Source: Microbacterium sp. APC 3901
GTDB lineage: Bacteria > Actinomycetota > Actinomycetes > Actinomycetales > Microbacteriaceae
Reading direction: 5' to 3'
Assembly (NCBI RefSeq): GCF_030407765.1
Contig: NZ_JASDCU010000001.1
Location: 1 to 64,000 of the forward strand
Length of the DNA: 64,000 nt
Below are positions 32,782 to 41,655 of the stretch, piece after piece. A program made the position numbers and the translations under genes. Position 1 is the stretch's first letter. The number at the start of each line of letters is the position of its first letter. The notes under the pieces were generated by a model. The model worked only from the letters and a program-made list of their open reading frames with translations, searched no databases and was not told where the DNA came from.

Positions 32782-34461
32782 TCACCGTGCAGTCAGTGCG
32801 CCGTCGGCCTCGATCTCGAGCGTGAGATCCAGGTCGAGACGGGCGAGGAACGCGTCGTCGTGACTCACCACCAGCACAGCCCCGCGATAGGCGCGCAGCG
32901 CCTCGACGAGCTGGTCGACGGTGTCGATGTCGAGATTGTTCGTCGGCTCGTCCAGCACCACGAGGTGGGGCGCGGGGTCCGAGAGCAGCAGTTTCGCCAG
33001 AGCCACGCGGAACCGCTCCCCGCCTGACAGTGCGGCGACGGGCCGCTCTGCCGTGGCTCCTCGGATGAGGAATCGTGCGAGGCGATTGCGCAGCTCCTTC
33101 TCGGGCACCTGCGGTGCGGCATCCGCGATGTTCTCGAACACCGACCGGTTCTCGTCGAGCCCGTCGACGCGCTGCGGCAGGTAGCCGATGCGATCGGTGA
33201 GCGCGGTCGCGACCGGCGCCGGCCGTTCAGTATTCAGCAGGGATTCCGCCCCGTCGGCCGTCGAGCCGTCATCCCGACCGATCTTCGGCATCTGTGCTGA
33301 ATCGTGAACGCCGGCTGCGGACACCAGGCGTTCGAGCAGCGTCGTCTTCCCCGCCCCGTTGCGCCCGATCAGCGCGACGCGGTCGGGGCCCTGGATGATC
33401 CACGACCGCTCGCCGTCGCCGATCATCGCGATGCGCCGAGAGCGCGACACCTGCGGATCCGGAAGCTCGATCTTCATCGACGCCTCCGAGCGCAGACGCC
33501 GCCCCGCCTCATCGAGCGCGGTGCGAGCGGCATCCTCCTTCGCGCCGACCTCGGTGCGCAGCTTTCCCGCCGATACCTCGGCAGCCATCTTGCGACCATG
33601 CGCGATGATCTTCGGCACGCGCTTCTCGACCTCCGCCTTCTTCGCCGTGCGGGCGCGGTGCGCGAGCTTCACCTCGGCCTCGATGCGCTGACGTTTCTCT
33701 CTGCGGAACTCCTGCTTCGCGGTGACCTCGGCCTGCCTGGCGGCCTCCTGCTCGGCGTCCAGCCAGGCGCGCCATTCGGAGTACGGTCCGCCGAACACGT
33801 TCAGCATCTGCGCGTAGAGCTCGGCGGTGTCGTCCATCAGCTCGAGCAGCGAGAGGTCGTGGCTGACCACGATGAGCGTGCCCTTCCACGACCTGATCAT
33901 GGCGGCCAGCTTCGCGCGGGCGTCACGATCGAGGTTGTTGGTCGGCTCGTCGAGCAGGGTGATCGGAGCCCGGCGCAGACGGATGCCGGCGATCGCGACG
34001 AGCACGGCCTCACCGCCGGACAGCTCGCCGACACGTCGGTCGAGGAACTCCGGGGCGAGCCCCGCTTCGGCCAGGGACATCTCGGCTCGTGCCTCGATGT
34101 CCCAGTCGTCGCCGACCGCGTCGAAGCGCGCCTGATCGACATCGCCCGCGCTGATCGCGCGGACGGCATCGAGGGCTTCGGCGATTCCGAGCAGCTCGGA
34201 GACCCGTCGGTCGACGTCGAGCGTGAGCTGCTGGGGGAGGTACGCGACCTCGCCCGTCGCGGTGAGAGTGCCGGTCGTGGGGCTCAGCTCGCCCGCCATG
34301 AGGCGGAGCAGCGTCGACTTGCCGGCGCCGTTGCGGCCGACCAGTCCGGTGCGACCGGAGCCGAAGGAGCCGGAGACCGAATCGAGCGCGGTCGTGCCGT
34401 CCGGCCAGGTGAAGGTGAGTCGGTCGAGGGTGACCGACGCGTGAAGGGTGGGCGTTGACAT
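32782..34461 (-). CDS. ABC-F family ATPase
   Basis: A soluble protein of 559 residues with two ABC ATPase domains and no membrane part. The first domain has GRNGAGKST and [13 protein letters not shown]; the second has GRNGAGKTT and [16 protein letters not shown]. Between them lies the charged, coiled linker (about residues 230-330) typical of ABC-F proteins, which enter the ribosomal E site. Some members protect ribosomes from antibiotics, others tune translation; which applies cannot be told. GGAGACACC precedes the ATG. The 257-bp region upstream shows no clear attenuator. Confidence 0.9.
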   Translation of the reverse strand: MSTPTLHASVTLDRLTFTWPDGTTALDSVSGSFGSGRTGLVGRNGAGKSTLLRLMAGELSPTTGTLTATGEVAYLPQQLTLDVDRRVSELLGIAEALDAVRAISAGDVDQARFDAVGDDWDIEARAEMSLAEAGLAPEFLDRRVGELSGGEAVLVAIAGIRLRRAPITLLDEPTNNLDRDARAKLAAMIRSWKGTLIVVSHDLSLLELMDDTAELYAQMLNVFGGPYSEWRAWLDAEQEAARQAEVTAKQEFRREKRQRIEAEVKLAHRARTAKKAEVEKRVPKIIAHGRKMAAEVSAGKLRTEVGAKEDAARTALDEAGRRLRSEASMKIELPDPQVSRSRRIAMIGDGERSWIIQGPDRVALIGRNGAGKTTLLERLVSAAGVHDSAQMPKIGRDDGSTADGAESLLNTERPAPVATALTDRIGYLPQRVDGLDENRSVFENIADAAPQVPEKELRNRLARFLIRGATAERPVAALSGGERFRVALAKLLLSDPAPHLVVLDEPTNNLDIDTVDQLVEALRAYRGAVLVVSHDDAFLARLDLDLTLEIEADGALTAR

Positions 34462-34718
34462 GGTGTCTCCTGTCGAGTGCGAGGGTGCACTGACACCGGT
34501 CGCCCGATCGCCCCGTCTGAGCGGGGCGCCGTCGAAGGACAGCGGGCGTGGTCTGCCGTGGAGTCGGCGATCGTCGGGTCAGCGCGCGGAAAGATGAGCG
34601 CGGAGGCGACGGATCAGATCAAAGGACTTCCAGACACGGCGGACAGGACTCCCCGACGATACCCGGGCGTGTCGGACTTTCGCAACCCCGGGCGTGTCGC
34701 GGTGGCGGATGGGTTCGG
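34462..34718. other. Intergenic region upstream of the ABC-F gene
   Basis: 257 bp between the ABC-F gene and the next same-strand gene's 3' end. Beyond the CCCGGGCGTGTCG repeat at about 34661 and 34687 nothing stands out, and no leader peptide is convincing. Confidence 0.4.
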
Positions 34719-35375
34719 TCAGGCCTGGGCGGCCCGCTCCAGCCACTTCGTGAGGAAGACATGCACGTCGCGGAGTTCTTCCTCAGAGATGCTGTGCGTG
34801 AGTCCGGTGTAGACCCGCCCGGACAGCTCCGAGTGCGTCGGCAGCCACTCTGCGGTGTGCGCGATGAGCGCCTCGGGGATCACCTGGTCGTTCGTGCCGC
34901 GGCCCCAGAAGACGTGCGGTCGTGACTCGGTCAGGGCTTCATCGCCCGGCAGCTCGCCGGCGGCGGCGTAGCCGCTGAGCGCCACCACGGTGTCTACGCT
35001 CTGCGGGGCGAGGCGCATGGCCTGCAGCGCGACGGCGGCGCCCTGCGAGAAGCCGAGGAGAGCCACCGCGGGAGCATGCCCCCGAGCATCGTCGAGCCAG
35101 CGCAGGAACGCCTCAGCCGCGAGCGTCACCGATGCGGCGCTACGACCGTCGAGGCCCTCAATGGCGTACCAGGAGCGCCCTGGCATCGGCCACGGGGGTG
35201 CGAGCGGGGCGGCGACGGATGCCACGGCGATGCCCTCGGGCAGATACGGGACCAACCCGAACAGGTCGTGCTCGTCGGCACCGTAGCCGTGCAGCAGCAC
35301 CAGCAGCGGCATCCCCGCGCGGTCTTCTGTCGACCAGCGCGTGAGGAGTCCGTCGATCATCAGTTCTTCGCTCAC
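34719..35375 (-). CDS. Alpha/beta hydrolase (phospholipase/carboxylesterase type)
   Basis: A serine hydrolase of 218 residues. LLVLLHGYGADEHDLFGL supplies the oxyanion region, the nucleophile Ser is in LLGFSQGAAVA, the Asp in GRGTNDQVIP and the His in GLTHSI. This is the esterase D/YpfH type, which acts on short esters. A GTG start is chosen with GGATGGACGG before it; ATG one turn on (35360) is an alternative. The NUDIX-like gene is divergent. The substrate is not predictable. Confidence 0.86.
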   Translation of the reverse strand: MSEELMIDGLLTRWSTEDRAGMPLLVLLHGYGADEHDLFGLVPYLPEGIAVASVAAPLAPPWPMPGRSWYAIEGLDGRSAASVTLAAEAFLRWLDDARGHAPAVALLGFSQGAAVALQAMRLAPQSVDTVVALSGYAAAGELPGDEALTESRPHVFWGRGTNDQVIPEALIAHTAEWLPTHSELSGRVYTGLTHSISEEELRDVHVFLTKWLERAAQA

Positions 35376-35488
35376 CCGTCCATCCTGCCAGCGCCCTCCG
35401 ACACGCGCAGGCGGTGATCGTCGGATCGTATGCCGGTCATGGCCGCAAGTCGGTGTTCGGGCGCGGACGTGGCTGGTAGAAAGGAGAC

Positions 35489-36088
35489 ATGGCCGTCCGC
35501 ACACCTGATCCCGACCCCGAGCCCGACGACGGCATCGAGGGCTTCGGCTCCGCACAGCCCTCGCGCGACTCCAACCCCGGGTGGTTGAGCGAATACGAGC
35601 TCGCCGAGGCACGACGCCATCTGCCGATGCTCTACGTCGAGGCGATCCCGGTGCGCACCGACGGTTCAGGGCAGGTGACCGAGATCGGCATCCTGCTGCG
35701 CTCGACGCCGATGGGAGAGATGACGCGCACCATCGTCTCGGGTCGAGTCCGGTTCGGTGAGACGATCCGCGACGCGCTGTTCCGCCACGTCGAGAACGAC
35801 CTGGGTCCGATGGCGTTCCCGCTCCTCCCGCCTCAGCCGCTGCCCTTCACGGTCGCCGAGTACTTCCCGATCCCGGGCGTCAGCGCCTACCACGACGACC
35901 GTCAGCACGCCGTCTCGCTCGCGTTCGTGGTGCCGGTCACCGGCACGTGCGAGCCGCGACAGGACGCGCTCGAGGTCACCTGGTTCTCGCCGGAGGCCGC
36001 GGCGTCAGACACGGTCGCCGCCGAGATGGAGGGTGGGCGCGGCACGCTCATCCGCCTGGCCCTCGCGAACCTCGGTCTGCTCCGCTGA
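35489..36088 (+). CDS. NUDIX-like protein with degenerate NUDIX box (DUF4916)
   Basis: A protein of 199 residues. An N-terminal acidic tail of about 30 residues leads to a NUDIX fold. The box reads G-RVRFG-E-TIRDALF-R-HVENDLG, in which the catalytic RE-x-x-EE pair is replaced by RH and ND. Such proteins are grouped as DUF4916. They may have lost hydrolase activity and act as ligand sensors. TAGAAAGGAGAC before the ATG works both as a ribosome site and a near-consensus -10. It is divergent from the hydrolase gene and converges on ltaE. Confidence 0.78.
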   Translation: MAVRTPDPDPEPDDGIEGFGSAQPSRDSNPGWLSEYELAEARRHLPMLYVEAIPVRTDGSGQVTEIGILLRSTPMGEMTRTIVSGRVRFGETIRDALFRHVENDLGPMAFPLLPPQPLPFTVAEYFPIPGVSAYHDDRQHAVSLAFVVPVTGTCEPRQDALEVTWFSPEAAASDTVAAEMEGGRGTLIRLALANLGLLR

Positions 36089-36097
36089 CGACCGCCC

Positions 36098-37165
36098 TCA
36101 GCGCGTGGTGAGGCGCGCGAGCTCTGCGACGAATTCGTCGACGTCGGACTCCTCGGTGTCGAAGCCGCACATCCAGCGGACCTCGTTGCGCGCGGCGTCC
36201 CAGTCGTAGAAGCGGAACGATTCGCGCAGTTGGTCGGCGATGCCTTCGGGGAGAGTCGCGAAGACGCCGTTCGCCTGGGTCGGCTGCGTGAACGAGACGC
36301 CGGTGATCGCCCCGGCGGAGATGCCGGCCTCGATCTCACCGCGCAGACGCTGGGCCATGGCGTTCGCGTGCTGGGCGTTGCGCAGCCACAGGTCGCCCTC
36401 GAGCAGAGCGATCAGCTGTGCCGAGACGAACCGCATCTTCGACGAGAGCTGCATGTTGAATTTGCGGGAGTACTGCAGACCCGTCGACGCCTCGGGGTTC
36501 AGCACCACGATGGCCTCGCCGAGCATGGCCCCGTTCTTGGTGCCGCCGAAGCTGAGCACATCGACGCCTGCGTCGCGGGTGAAGGCGCGCAGCGGAACGT
36601 CGAGGGCTGCTGCCGCATTCGAGATGCGTGCCCCGTCGAGGTGCAGCTTCATGCCTCGTTCGTGTGCGTGGTCCGCGAGTGCGCGGATCTCGTCGACCGA
36701 GTAGAGAGTGCCGAGCTCGGTCGACTGCGTGATCGAGACCACGAGCGGCTGTGCGCGGTGCTCGTCGCCCCAGCCCCAGGCCTCGCGGTCGACGAGCTCG
36801 GGGGTGAGCTTTCCGTCGTCCGTCGGCACGGCGAGGATCTTGAACCCGCCGATCCTCTCGGGGGCGCCGCCCTCGTCGACGTTGATGTGAGCGGTGGATG
36901 CCGAGATCACGGCGCCCCAGCGGGGCAGCATCGACTGCAGCCCGGTGACGTTCGCCCCGGTGCCGTTGAACACCGGGTACGCCTGCACGCCCTCGCCGAA
37001 GTGGGAGCGGAAGACCTCCTGCAGACGCGCCGTGTAGGCGTCTTCGCCGTAGGCGACCTGGTGGCCGCCGTTCGCCGCCGCGATGGCCGCGAGGACCTCG
37101 GGGTGGACGCCGGAATAGTTGTCGCTGGCGAAGCCCCGGACAGCGGGGTCATGCTGAATGCTCAC
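36098..37165 (-). CDS. ltaE: Low-specificity L-threonine aldolase
   Basis: A PLP-dependent fold-type I enzyme of 355 residues that cleaves L-threonine and L-allo-threonine to glycine and acetaldehyde. The N-terminal RGFASDNYSGVHPEVL, the STAHINVDEGGAPE segment, HLDGARISNAAAAL (cofactor-binding Asp) and the PLP lysine in LSFGGTKNGAML are all present. The length is normal. It lies beside a set of three 19-bp repeats in the gap to the MFS gene. Confidence 0.93.
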   Translation of the reverse strand: MSIQHDPAVRGFASDNYSGVHPEVLAAIAAANGGHQVAYGEDAYTARLQEVFRSHFGEGVQAYPVFNGTGANVTGLQSMLPRWGAVISASTAHINVDEGGAPERIGGFKILAVPTDDGKLTPELVDREAWGWGDEHRAQPLVVSITQSTELGTLYSVDEIRALADHAHERGMKLHLDGARISNAAAALDVPLRAFTRDAGVDVLSFGGTKNGAMLGEAIVVLNPEASTGLQYSRKFNMQLSSKMRFVSAQLIALLEGDLWLRNAQHANAMAQRLRGEIEAGISAGAITGVSFTQPTQANGVFATLPEGIADQLRESFRFYDWDAARNEVRWMCGFDTEESDVDEFVAELARLTTR

Positions 37166-37210
37166 CGCACAAGCCTACGGGCCGATGCCGGTGTCGGATG
37201 CCGCGTCGCG

Positions 37211-37267
37211 CCCCGATCCGCGGAGGCCGCCCCGATCCGCGGAGTCCGCCCCGATCCGCGGAGTCTC
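37211..37267. repeat. Three tandem 19-bp repeats between divergent genes
   Basis: Units starting CCCCGATCCGCGGAG begin at 37211, 37230 and 37249; each holds the palindrome CCGCGG. They lie between ltaE and the MFS gene, 88 bp before the latter's start. They could be repeated protein-binding sites. Confidence 0.85.
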
Positions 37268-37341
37268 TCCCCGGATTCGCCCGTCGAGCGCGTCCGCGTC
37301 CGCAGATCGGGACAGCTCTACCGAATGTCCGAGCCCACGCC

Positions 37342-37347
37342 TACCCT
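37342..37347 (+). promoter_or_regulatory. -10 element TACCCT of the MFS gene
   Basis: TACCCT ends seven bases before the ATG at 37355; no Shine-Dalgarno site. Fits leaderless transcription. Confidence 0.5.
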
Positions 37348-37354
37348 CTAAGTC

Positions 37355-38779
37355 ATGGAGCGCACCGCGGCGAAGACCGCCTTCGCGAACGTGCTCGTCA
37401 ACACGCTCATCGCGAACGTGACGACGAGCTTTCTGTGGTTCGCCCTGACCTTCTGGGTCTACATCGAGACGCAGTCGGTGCTCGCCACGGGCATCATCGG
37501 CGGCGCCTACATGCTGTTCGTCGCCTTCTTCGCGATGATCTTCGGCACGATCGTCGATCGCAACCGCAAGCACACCGTGATGCTGCTCTCGAGCGTGATC
37601 TCGGCGGTCGCCTTCCTGATCGCGGGCGTGCTCTACGTGTGGCAGCCCGAATCGGCCCTGCTCGACCTCGGCGCCCCGTGGTTCTGGCTGTTCTCGGCGA
37701 TCATCCTCTTCGGCGGGGTCATCGAGCAGCTGCGCAACATCGCGCTCTCGACGACGGTCACGCTGCTCGTGCCCGAAGAGCGCCGTGCCAACGCCAACGG
37801 CCTCGTCGGCACCGTGCAGGGGCTGGCCTTCCTCGTGACGAGTGTCTTCTCGGGGCTGTCGATCGGGTTCCTCGGCATGGGGTGGACCCTCGCGATCGCG
37901 ATCGGCGCGATGGTGCTCACCTTCGTGCACCTGCTCTTCATCCGCATCCCCGAGGGCACACCGCAGCCCGATCCCGATGCCAAGAGCGCGCTCGACTTCC
38001 GTGGCAGCGTGGCGGCCATCCGACTGGCACCCGGACTGTTCGCGCTGATCATCTTCTCGACCTTCAACAACCTCATCGGCGGCGTGTACATGGCGCTGAT
38101 GGACCCCTACGGTCTCACTCTCTTCGACGCGCAGATGTGGGGCTTCGCGCTGGCGTTTGCATCGACCGGATTCCTGATCGGCGGCGGCCTGGTTGCGAAG
38201 TTCGGCCTCGGCGCCAAGCCGATGCGCACACTTCTGCTCGTCGTGATCGCGATGGGCATCCTCGGCTCGGTCTTCATGCTGCGCGAATGGTGGCCCCTCT
38301 ACGTGATCGGCATGTGGGTCTACATGGCGCTCGTGCCTCCCGTCGAGGCGGCCGAGCAGACGATCATCCAGAAGGTGGTCCGCTACGACAGGCAGGGGCG
38401 CGTGTTCGGTGTCGCTGCCGCGATGGAAGCCGCAGCCGCTCCGATCACGGCGTTCATGATCGCGCCGATCGCCGAGTTCCTGATCATCCCGTACATGAAG
38501 ACCGCCGAGGGGCAGCAGCAGTGGGAGTGGCTGCTCGGCGAGGGCGACGCTCGGGGCATCGCGCTGATCTGCCTGTTCGCGGGCATCATCATGGTGATCG
38601 CTGCGACTCTGGCGTTCTTCACCAAGTCGTACCGCAAGCTCACCGAGCTCTATGCGAATGCGCCCGCGCAGGACCCGAACGGCGAGGACGCCGCAGAGCG
38701 CCGTTCCGCGGCAGATGCTCCGGCACCCGTGCGCGGCCTGCCGCCGGAGGTTCCGGACGCCCCTGATACGCGGCGCTGA
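37355..38779 (+). CDS. MFS transporter
   Basis: A major facilitator of 474 residues with 12 predicted helices, close to the enterobactin-exporter/tetV-like group often marked as macrolide or multidrug efflux. The cytoplasmic loop between helices 2 and 3 has GTIVDRNRKHTVML. A central loop of about 15 residues joins the two halves. The C-terminal 35 residues are hydrophilic. The last codons (ACGCGGCGCTGA) run directly into a 10-bp tandem repeat. The substrate is unknown. Confidence 0.87.
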   Translation: MERTAAKTAFANVLVNTLIANVTTSFLWFALTFWVYIETQSVLATGIIGGAYMLFVAFFAMIFGTIVDRNRKHTVMLLSSVISAVAFLIAGVLYVWQPESALLDLGAPWFWLFSAIILFGGVIEQLRNIALSTTVTLLVPEERRANANGLVGTVQGLAFLVTSVFSGLSIGFLGMGWTLAIAIGAMVLTFVHLLFIRIPEGTPQPDPDAKSALDFRGSVAAIRLAPGLFALIIFSTFNNLIGGVYMALMDPYGLTLFDAQMWGFALAFASTGFLIGGGLVAKFGLGAKPMRTLLLVVIAMGILGSVFMLREWWPLYVIGMWVYMALVPPVEAAEQTIIQKVVRYDRQGRVFGVAAAMEAAAAPITAFMIAPIAEFLIIPYMKTAEGQQQWEWLLGEGDARGIALICLFAGIIMVIAATLAFFTKSYRKLTELYANAPAQDPNGEDAAERRSAADAPAPVRGLPPEVPDAPDTRR

Positions 38780-38780
38780 A

Positions 38781-38850
38781 GCGGCGGCAAGCGGCGGCAA
38801 GCGGCGACAAGCGGCGGCAAGCGGCGACAAGCGGCGATAAGCGGCGACAA
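38781..38850. repeat. Seven tandem 10-bp repeats at the end of the MFS gene
   Basis: Units GCGGCGGCAA or GCGGCGACAA (one GCGGCGATAA) begin right after the stop codon, whose sequence GCGGCGCTGAA itself looks like a divergent unit. A degenerate unit follows at 38851. The array fills most of the gap to the convergent SDR gene. Confidence 0.95.
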
Positions 38851-38872
38851 GCCGCGACGCGCGTCGACCGGG

Positions 38873-39514
38873 TCAGTCGAGCGGGATGATCTGGTCGTTG
38901 AGGCCGGCGGCGTCCGCATCCCACAGGGCCAGCACTCGGGGCACGAGAGATTCGGGCGCGAGCGTCTTCGCACGGAACACCACGGATGCGGCGCGCAGCG
39001 GTTCTCCCGCATCCCGAGCCGCCTTGGCGAAGCCCTGCGCCACCGCGCGCGTCCATGCCTCACTCGCCGCCTTGACGGCTGCGTAGTTCGCGCCGCCGGC
39101 CAGAGGGCGTCCCACCGCGGTCGACGAGACGATCGCGAATCGTCCGGCGTCCGAGGCGCGGAGTGCGCTGTCGAACGCACGGCTGGTCGCGCGCACCGCA
39201 TCGAGCGCGGGGAGGAGCGCGCGGAAGTCGTCGTCGGACTGCCCGGCGAGCCCGCCGCCCCCGCGCCAGCCGCCGACCAGCGGGATCACGGCATCCACCG
39301 CGTCGATCCGCGACGCCAGCTCTGTCATCGACTCCAGTGAGGTCGCGTCAGCCACCTCGACCCGCACTCCGATCGCCTGCAGCGACTCGAGTCGCTCGGC
39401 GGAGCGCCCGGTGGCGATCACGCGTGCCCCGGCATCGACGAGTGCGTGCGCGAGCGCGAGTCCCGAGGGGCTCGTGGCTCCGGCGAGAAGGACGGTTCTC
39501 TCAGTGACGCTCAT
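38873..39514 (-). CDS. SDR-family NAD(P)-binding protein
   Basis: A short-chain dehydrogenase-like protein of 213 residues. The nucleotide-binding motif is LLAGATSPSGLALA, followed by ATGRS and the acidic VEVADATSL. The active-site Ser is in FAIVSSTAVG and Tyr/Lys in NYAAVKAASE. It is shorter than most SDRs at the C-terminus. It lies 105 bp downstream of the DUF6421 gene on the same strand, and the two may form one unit with the divergent Lrp regulator. Confidence 0.85.
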   Translation of the reverse strand: MSVTERTVLLAGATSPSGLALAHALVDAGARVIATGRSAERLESLQAIGVRVEVADATSLESMTELASRIDAVDAVIPLVGGWRGGGGLAGQSDDDFRALLPALDAVRATSRAFDSALRASDAGRFAIVSSTAVGRPLAGGANYAAVKAASEAWTRAVAQGFAKAARDAGEPLRAASVVFRAKTLAPESLVPRVLALWDADAAGLNDQIIPLD

Positions 39515-39619
39515 GTGCTCAACTCTCGTGTAGAGACAGTTCTGCGGCCACCCCGGGCAGGAATGGCCGCAGACGCTGCGTCCGATCGCCCCCGCGACCG
39601 GACCCCAGAAATGCGCGAG

Positions 39620-41059
39620 TCAGTCGTCGGTGCCCCGGATGCCGACGGTCGACTCGATGACCGGCTTCATCTTCTTGTCGAGGGCTTCGAAGAACATGGA
39701 CAGGGGGAACTCGTCGTCCAGAACGGCGTCGGTGAAGCCCTTGGGGGCGCCGGCGAGGATCTCGTCAGGCAGGCCGCGAGCCCACCGCGAGGCAGGGTTC
39801 GGGGTGAGGACGGAGCGGACGAGGTCGTAGGCGGCCAGCCAGTGCGCGGTCTTCGGCCGGTCGATCGAGCGCCAGTAGAGTTCGTCGATCGCGTCGCCGA
39901 GGGCGACGACCGCGTCGGGAACGGCTGCCCAGTCGAAGGCGAGCGCGGTGTCGGTCCAATGCAGCACACCGCGCTGGTGCAGCCACGCGAACAGCAGCTG
40001 GCCGCCCAGGCCGTCGTAGTTGCGCACACGAGACCCCGTGATGGCGAACCGGAAGATGCGGTCGAAGATCACGGCGTACTGCACGAGATCCGCATGGTCG
40101 AGCATCTCCTGCTCGGAGTCCGAGAGGCTGTCACCGGCCTCGGTGCGCGCCCGCAGGGACCGCTCGATCTTCACCGACTCGCGGAACGCGGTGAGGTCGC
40201 ACCGCAGCTCTTCGAGCGAGTAGAGGAAGAACGGCATCCGCTGCTTGATCATGAACGGGTCGAACGGCAGGTCACCGCGCATGTGGGTGCGGTCGTGGAT
40301 GATGTCCCACATCACGAACGCGCGCTCGGTCAGCGCCTGGTCATCGAGCATGGCCGCGGCCCGTTCCGGAAGCTCGAGCTTGGTGATCTCGGCGGCGGCG
40401 CGGGTGACCCGGCGGTAGCGGGCCGCTTCACGGTCCTGGAAGATCGCGCCCCACGTGAACGAGGGGATCTCGCGCATCGCGACGGTCTCGGGGAAGAGTA
40501 CGGCCGAGTTCGTGTCGTACCCGGGCGTGAAGTCGACGAGTCTCAGCGAGACGAACAGCTTGTTGCCGTACTCGCCGGCCTCCAGGGCGGCGATGAACTC
40601 GGGCCAGATCGTCTCGACGATGAGCGCCTCGACGAGGCGGTCGCTCGAGCCGTTCTGCGTGTACATGGGGAAGACGACCAGATGACGGATGCCGTCGACC
40701 CGGTGCTGCTGAGGCTGGAAGGCCATGAGCGAGTCCAAGAAGTCCGGCACGCCGAATCCTTCCGAGACCCAGCGGTCGAAGTCGACGATCGACGCGGCGA
40801 GGTACTCGGCGTCGTGAGGGAAGGCGGGGGCGAGAGCGCGGATGCCGTCGGTGATCGCCTCGACGAGATCGCGGGCTGCGGCGTGGTGCGCAGCATCCGG
40901 GATCGAGCCGTCCTTGACCTGCATCTCGCGGATGGCGATCGCGGCGTCCTTGAGCTGCGCCCATGCGGCGGAGGATTCGGCGTTCGCTGCGTCCTCGACG
41001 ACCTCGGGTTCGCCGACGATGGCCTGTGCAGCGGAGCTGTTGGCGGAAATGATGGACAT
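39620..41059 (-). CDS. DUF6421-family protein
   Basis: A large soluble protein of 479 residues without a known fold. Conserved-looking stretches include RHLVVFPMYTQNGS, FTPGYDTNSAVLFPE, MWDIIHDRTHMRGDLPFDPF (a potential metal-binding His cluster) and the C-terminal WLAAYDLVRSV. CCGGAGGTCCCG is a strong ribosome site before the ATG. The gene is divergent from an Lrp/AsnC regulator, with a 21-bp dyad between them. The HDRTH stretch suggests a metal enzyme, though no activity is known. Confidence 0.85.
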   Translation of the reverse strand: MSIISANSSAAQAIVGEPEVVEDAANAESSAAWAQLKDAAIAIREMQVKDGSIPDAAHHAAARDLVEAITDGIRALAPAFPHDAEYLAASIVDFDRWVSEGFGVPDFLDSLMAFQPQQHRVDGIRHLVVFPMYTQNGSSDRLVEALIVETIWPEFIAALEAGEYGNKLFVSLRLVDFTPGYDTNSAVLFPETVAMREIPSFTWGAIFQDREAARYRRVTRAAAEITKLELPERAAAMLDDQALTERAFVMWDIIHDRTHMRGDLPFDPFMIKQRMPFFLYSLEELRCDLTAFRESVKIERSLRARTEAGDSLSDSEQEMLDHADLVQYAVIFDRIFRFAITGSRVRNYDGLGGQLLFAWLHQRGVLHWTDTALAFDWAAVPDAVVALGDAIDELYWRSIDRPKTAHWLAAYDLVRSVLTPNPASRWARGLPDEILAGAPKGFTDAVLDDEFPLSMFFEALDKKMKPVIESTVGIRGTDD

Positions 41060-41090
41060 CGGGACCTCCGATCGGAGAATTTCACGGAAA

Positions 41091-41111
41091 GATTCCGGCA
41101 TATACGGAATC
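41091..41111. promoter_or_regulatory. 21-bp dyad, likely Lrp operator
   Basis: GATTCCG and CGGAATC are perfect inverted repeats with a 7-bp AT-rich spacer (GCATATA). The dyad overlaps the -35 region of the lrp promoter and lies 32 bp from the DUF6421 start, so binding would affect both. Confidence 0.7.
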
Positions 41112-41118
41112 CTGACGA

Positions 41119-41124
41119 TAATAT
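41119..41124 (+). promoter_or_regulatory. -10 element TAATAT of the lrp gene
   Basis: TAATAT ends seven bases before the ATG at 41132. No Shine-Dalgarno sequence; a leaderless transcript is likely. Confidence 0.6.
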
Positions 41125-41131
41125 TACATCC

Positions 41132-41593
41132 ATGGATGACTCTGTCGACCGCTCGATCCTGGCCGCGATCTCTCGAGACGGCCGGGCGACACTGTCGCAG
41201 TTGTCGGATGCCGTCGGCCTGTCCGTGTCGGCGGTGCAGTCGCGACTCCGTCGACTCGAGACCCGCGGAATCATCACCGGGTACCGGGCGATCCTCGACC
41301 CCGAGCTGGTCGGCACCCCGCTCTCGGCGTTCATCGAGATCACTCCGCTCGACCCGGCTCAGCCCGACAACGCCCCCGAGCTGCTCGAGCACCTCGACGC
41401 GATCGAGGCGTGCCACTCGATCGCGGGCGACGCCAGCTACATGCTGTTCGTGCGCGTCGCCTCGCCGCGTGCGCTGGAAGAGCTGGTGCGCGACATCAGG
41501 CTCGCCGCGAACGTCAGCACTCGCACCACGGTCGTGCTCCAGACCTACTACGAGCACCGGCCGATCATCTCGGTCGCCCCCGACGGCGACTAG
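41132..41593 (+). CDS. Lrp/AsnC-family regulator
   Basis: A feast/famine-type transcription factor of 153 residues. An N-terminal winged helix (DRSILAAISRDGRATLSQLS, then SVSAVQSRLRRLETRG) is joined to the RAM domain (FIEITPLDPA; SIAGDASYMLFVRV; STRTTVVLQTYYEHR) that binds amino acids and forms oligomers. It is divergent from DUF6421, whose gene it probably controls through the 21-bp dyad. The likely effector is an amino acid. Starts at ATG with no ribosome site. Confidence 0.92.
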   Translation: MDDSVDRSILAAISRDGRATLSQLSDAVGLSVSAVQSRLRRLETRGIITGYRAILDPELVGTPLSAFIEITPLDPAQPDNAPELLEHLDAIEACHSIAGDASYMLFVRVASPRALEELVRDIRLAANVSTRTTVVLQTYYEHRPIISVAPDGD

Positions 41594-41609
41594 CGCACCG
41601 CGCGGATCG

Positions 41610-41655
41610 CAACACCGCGCCGATCACAACACCGCGCCGATCACAACACCGCGCC
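41610..41655. repeat. Tandem 17-bp repeat at the end of the DUF5937 gene
   Basis: CAACACCGCGCCGATCA occurs at 41610-41626 and 41627-41643; a third, partial copy (CAACACCGCGCC) belongs to the last codons of the gene on the minus strand. The stop codon of that gene sits in the second unit. Confidence 0.9.

Noticed and set aside
37211-38850. Tandem repeats as possible CRISPR
   Set aside because: Units are 10-19 bp with no spacers and there are no cas genes nearby.
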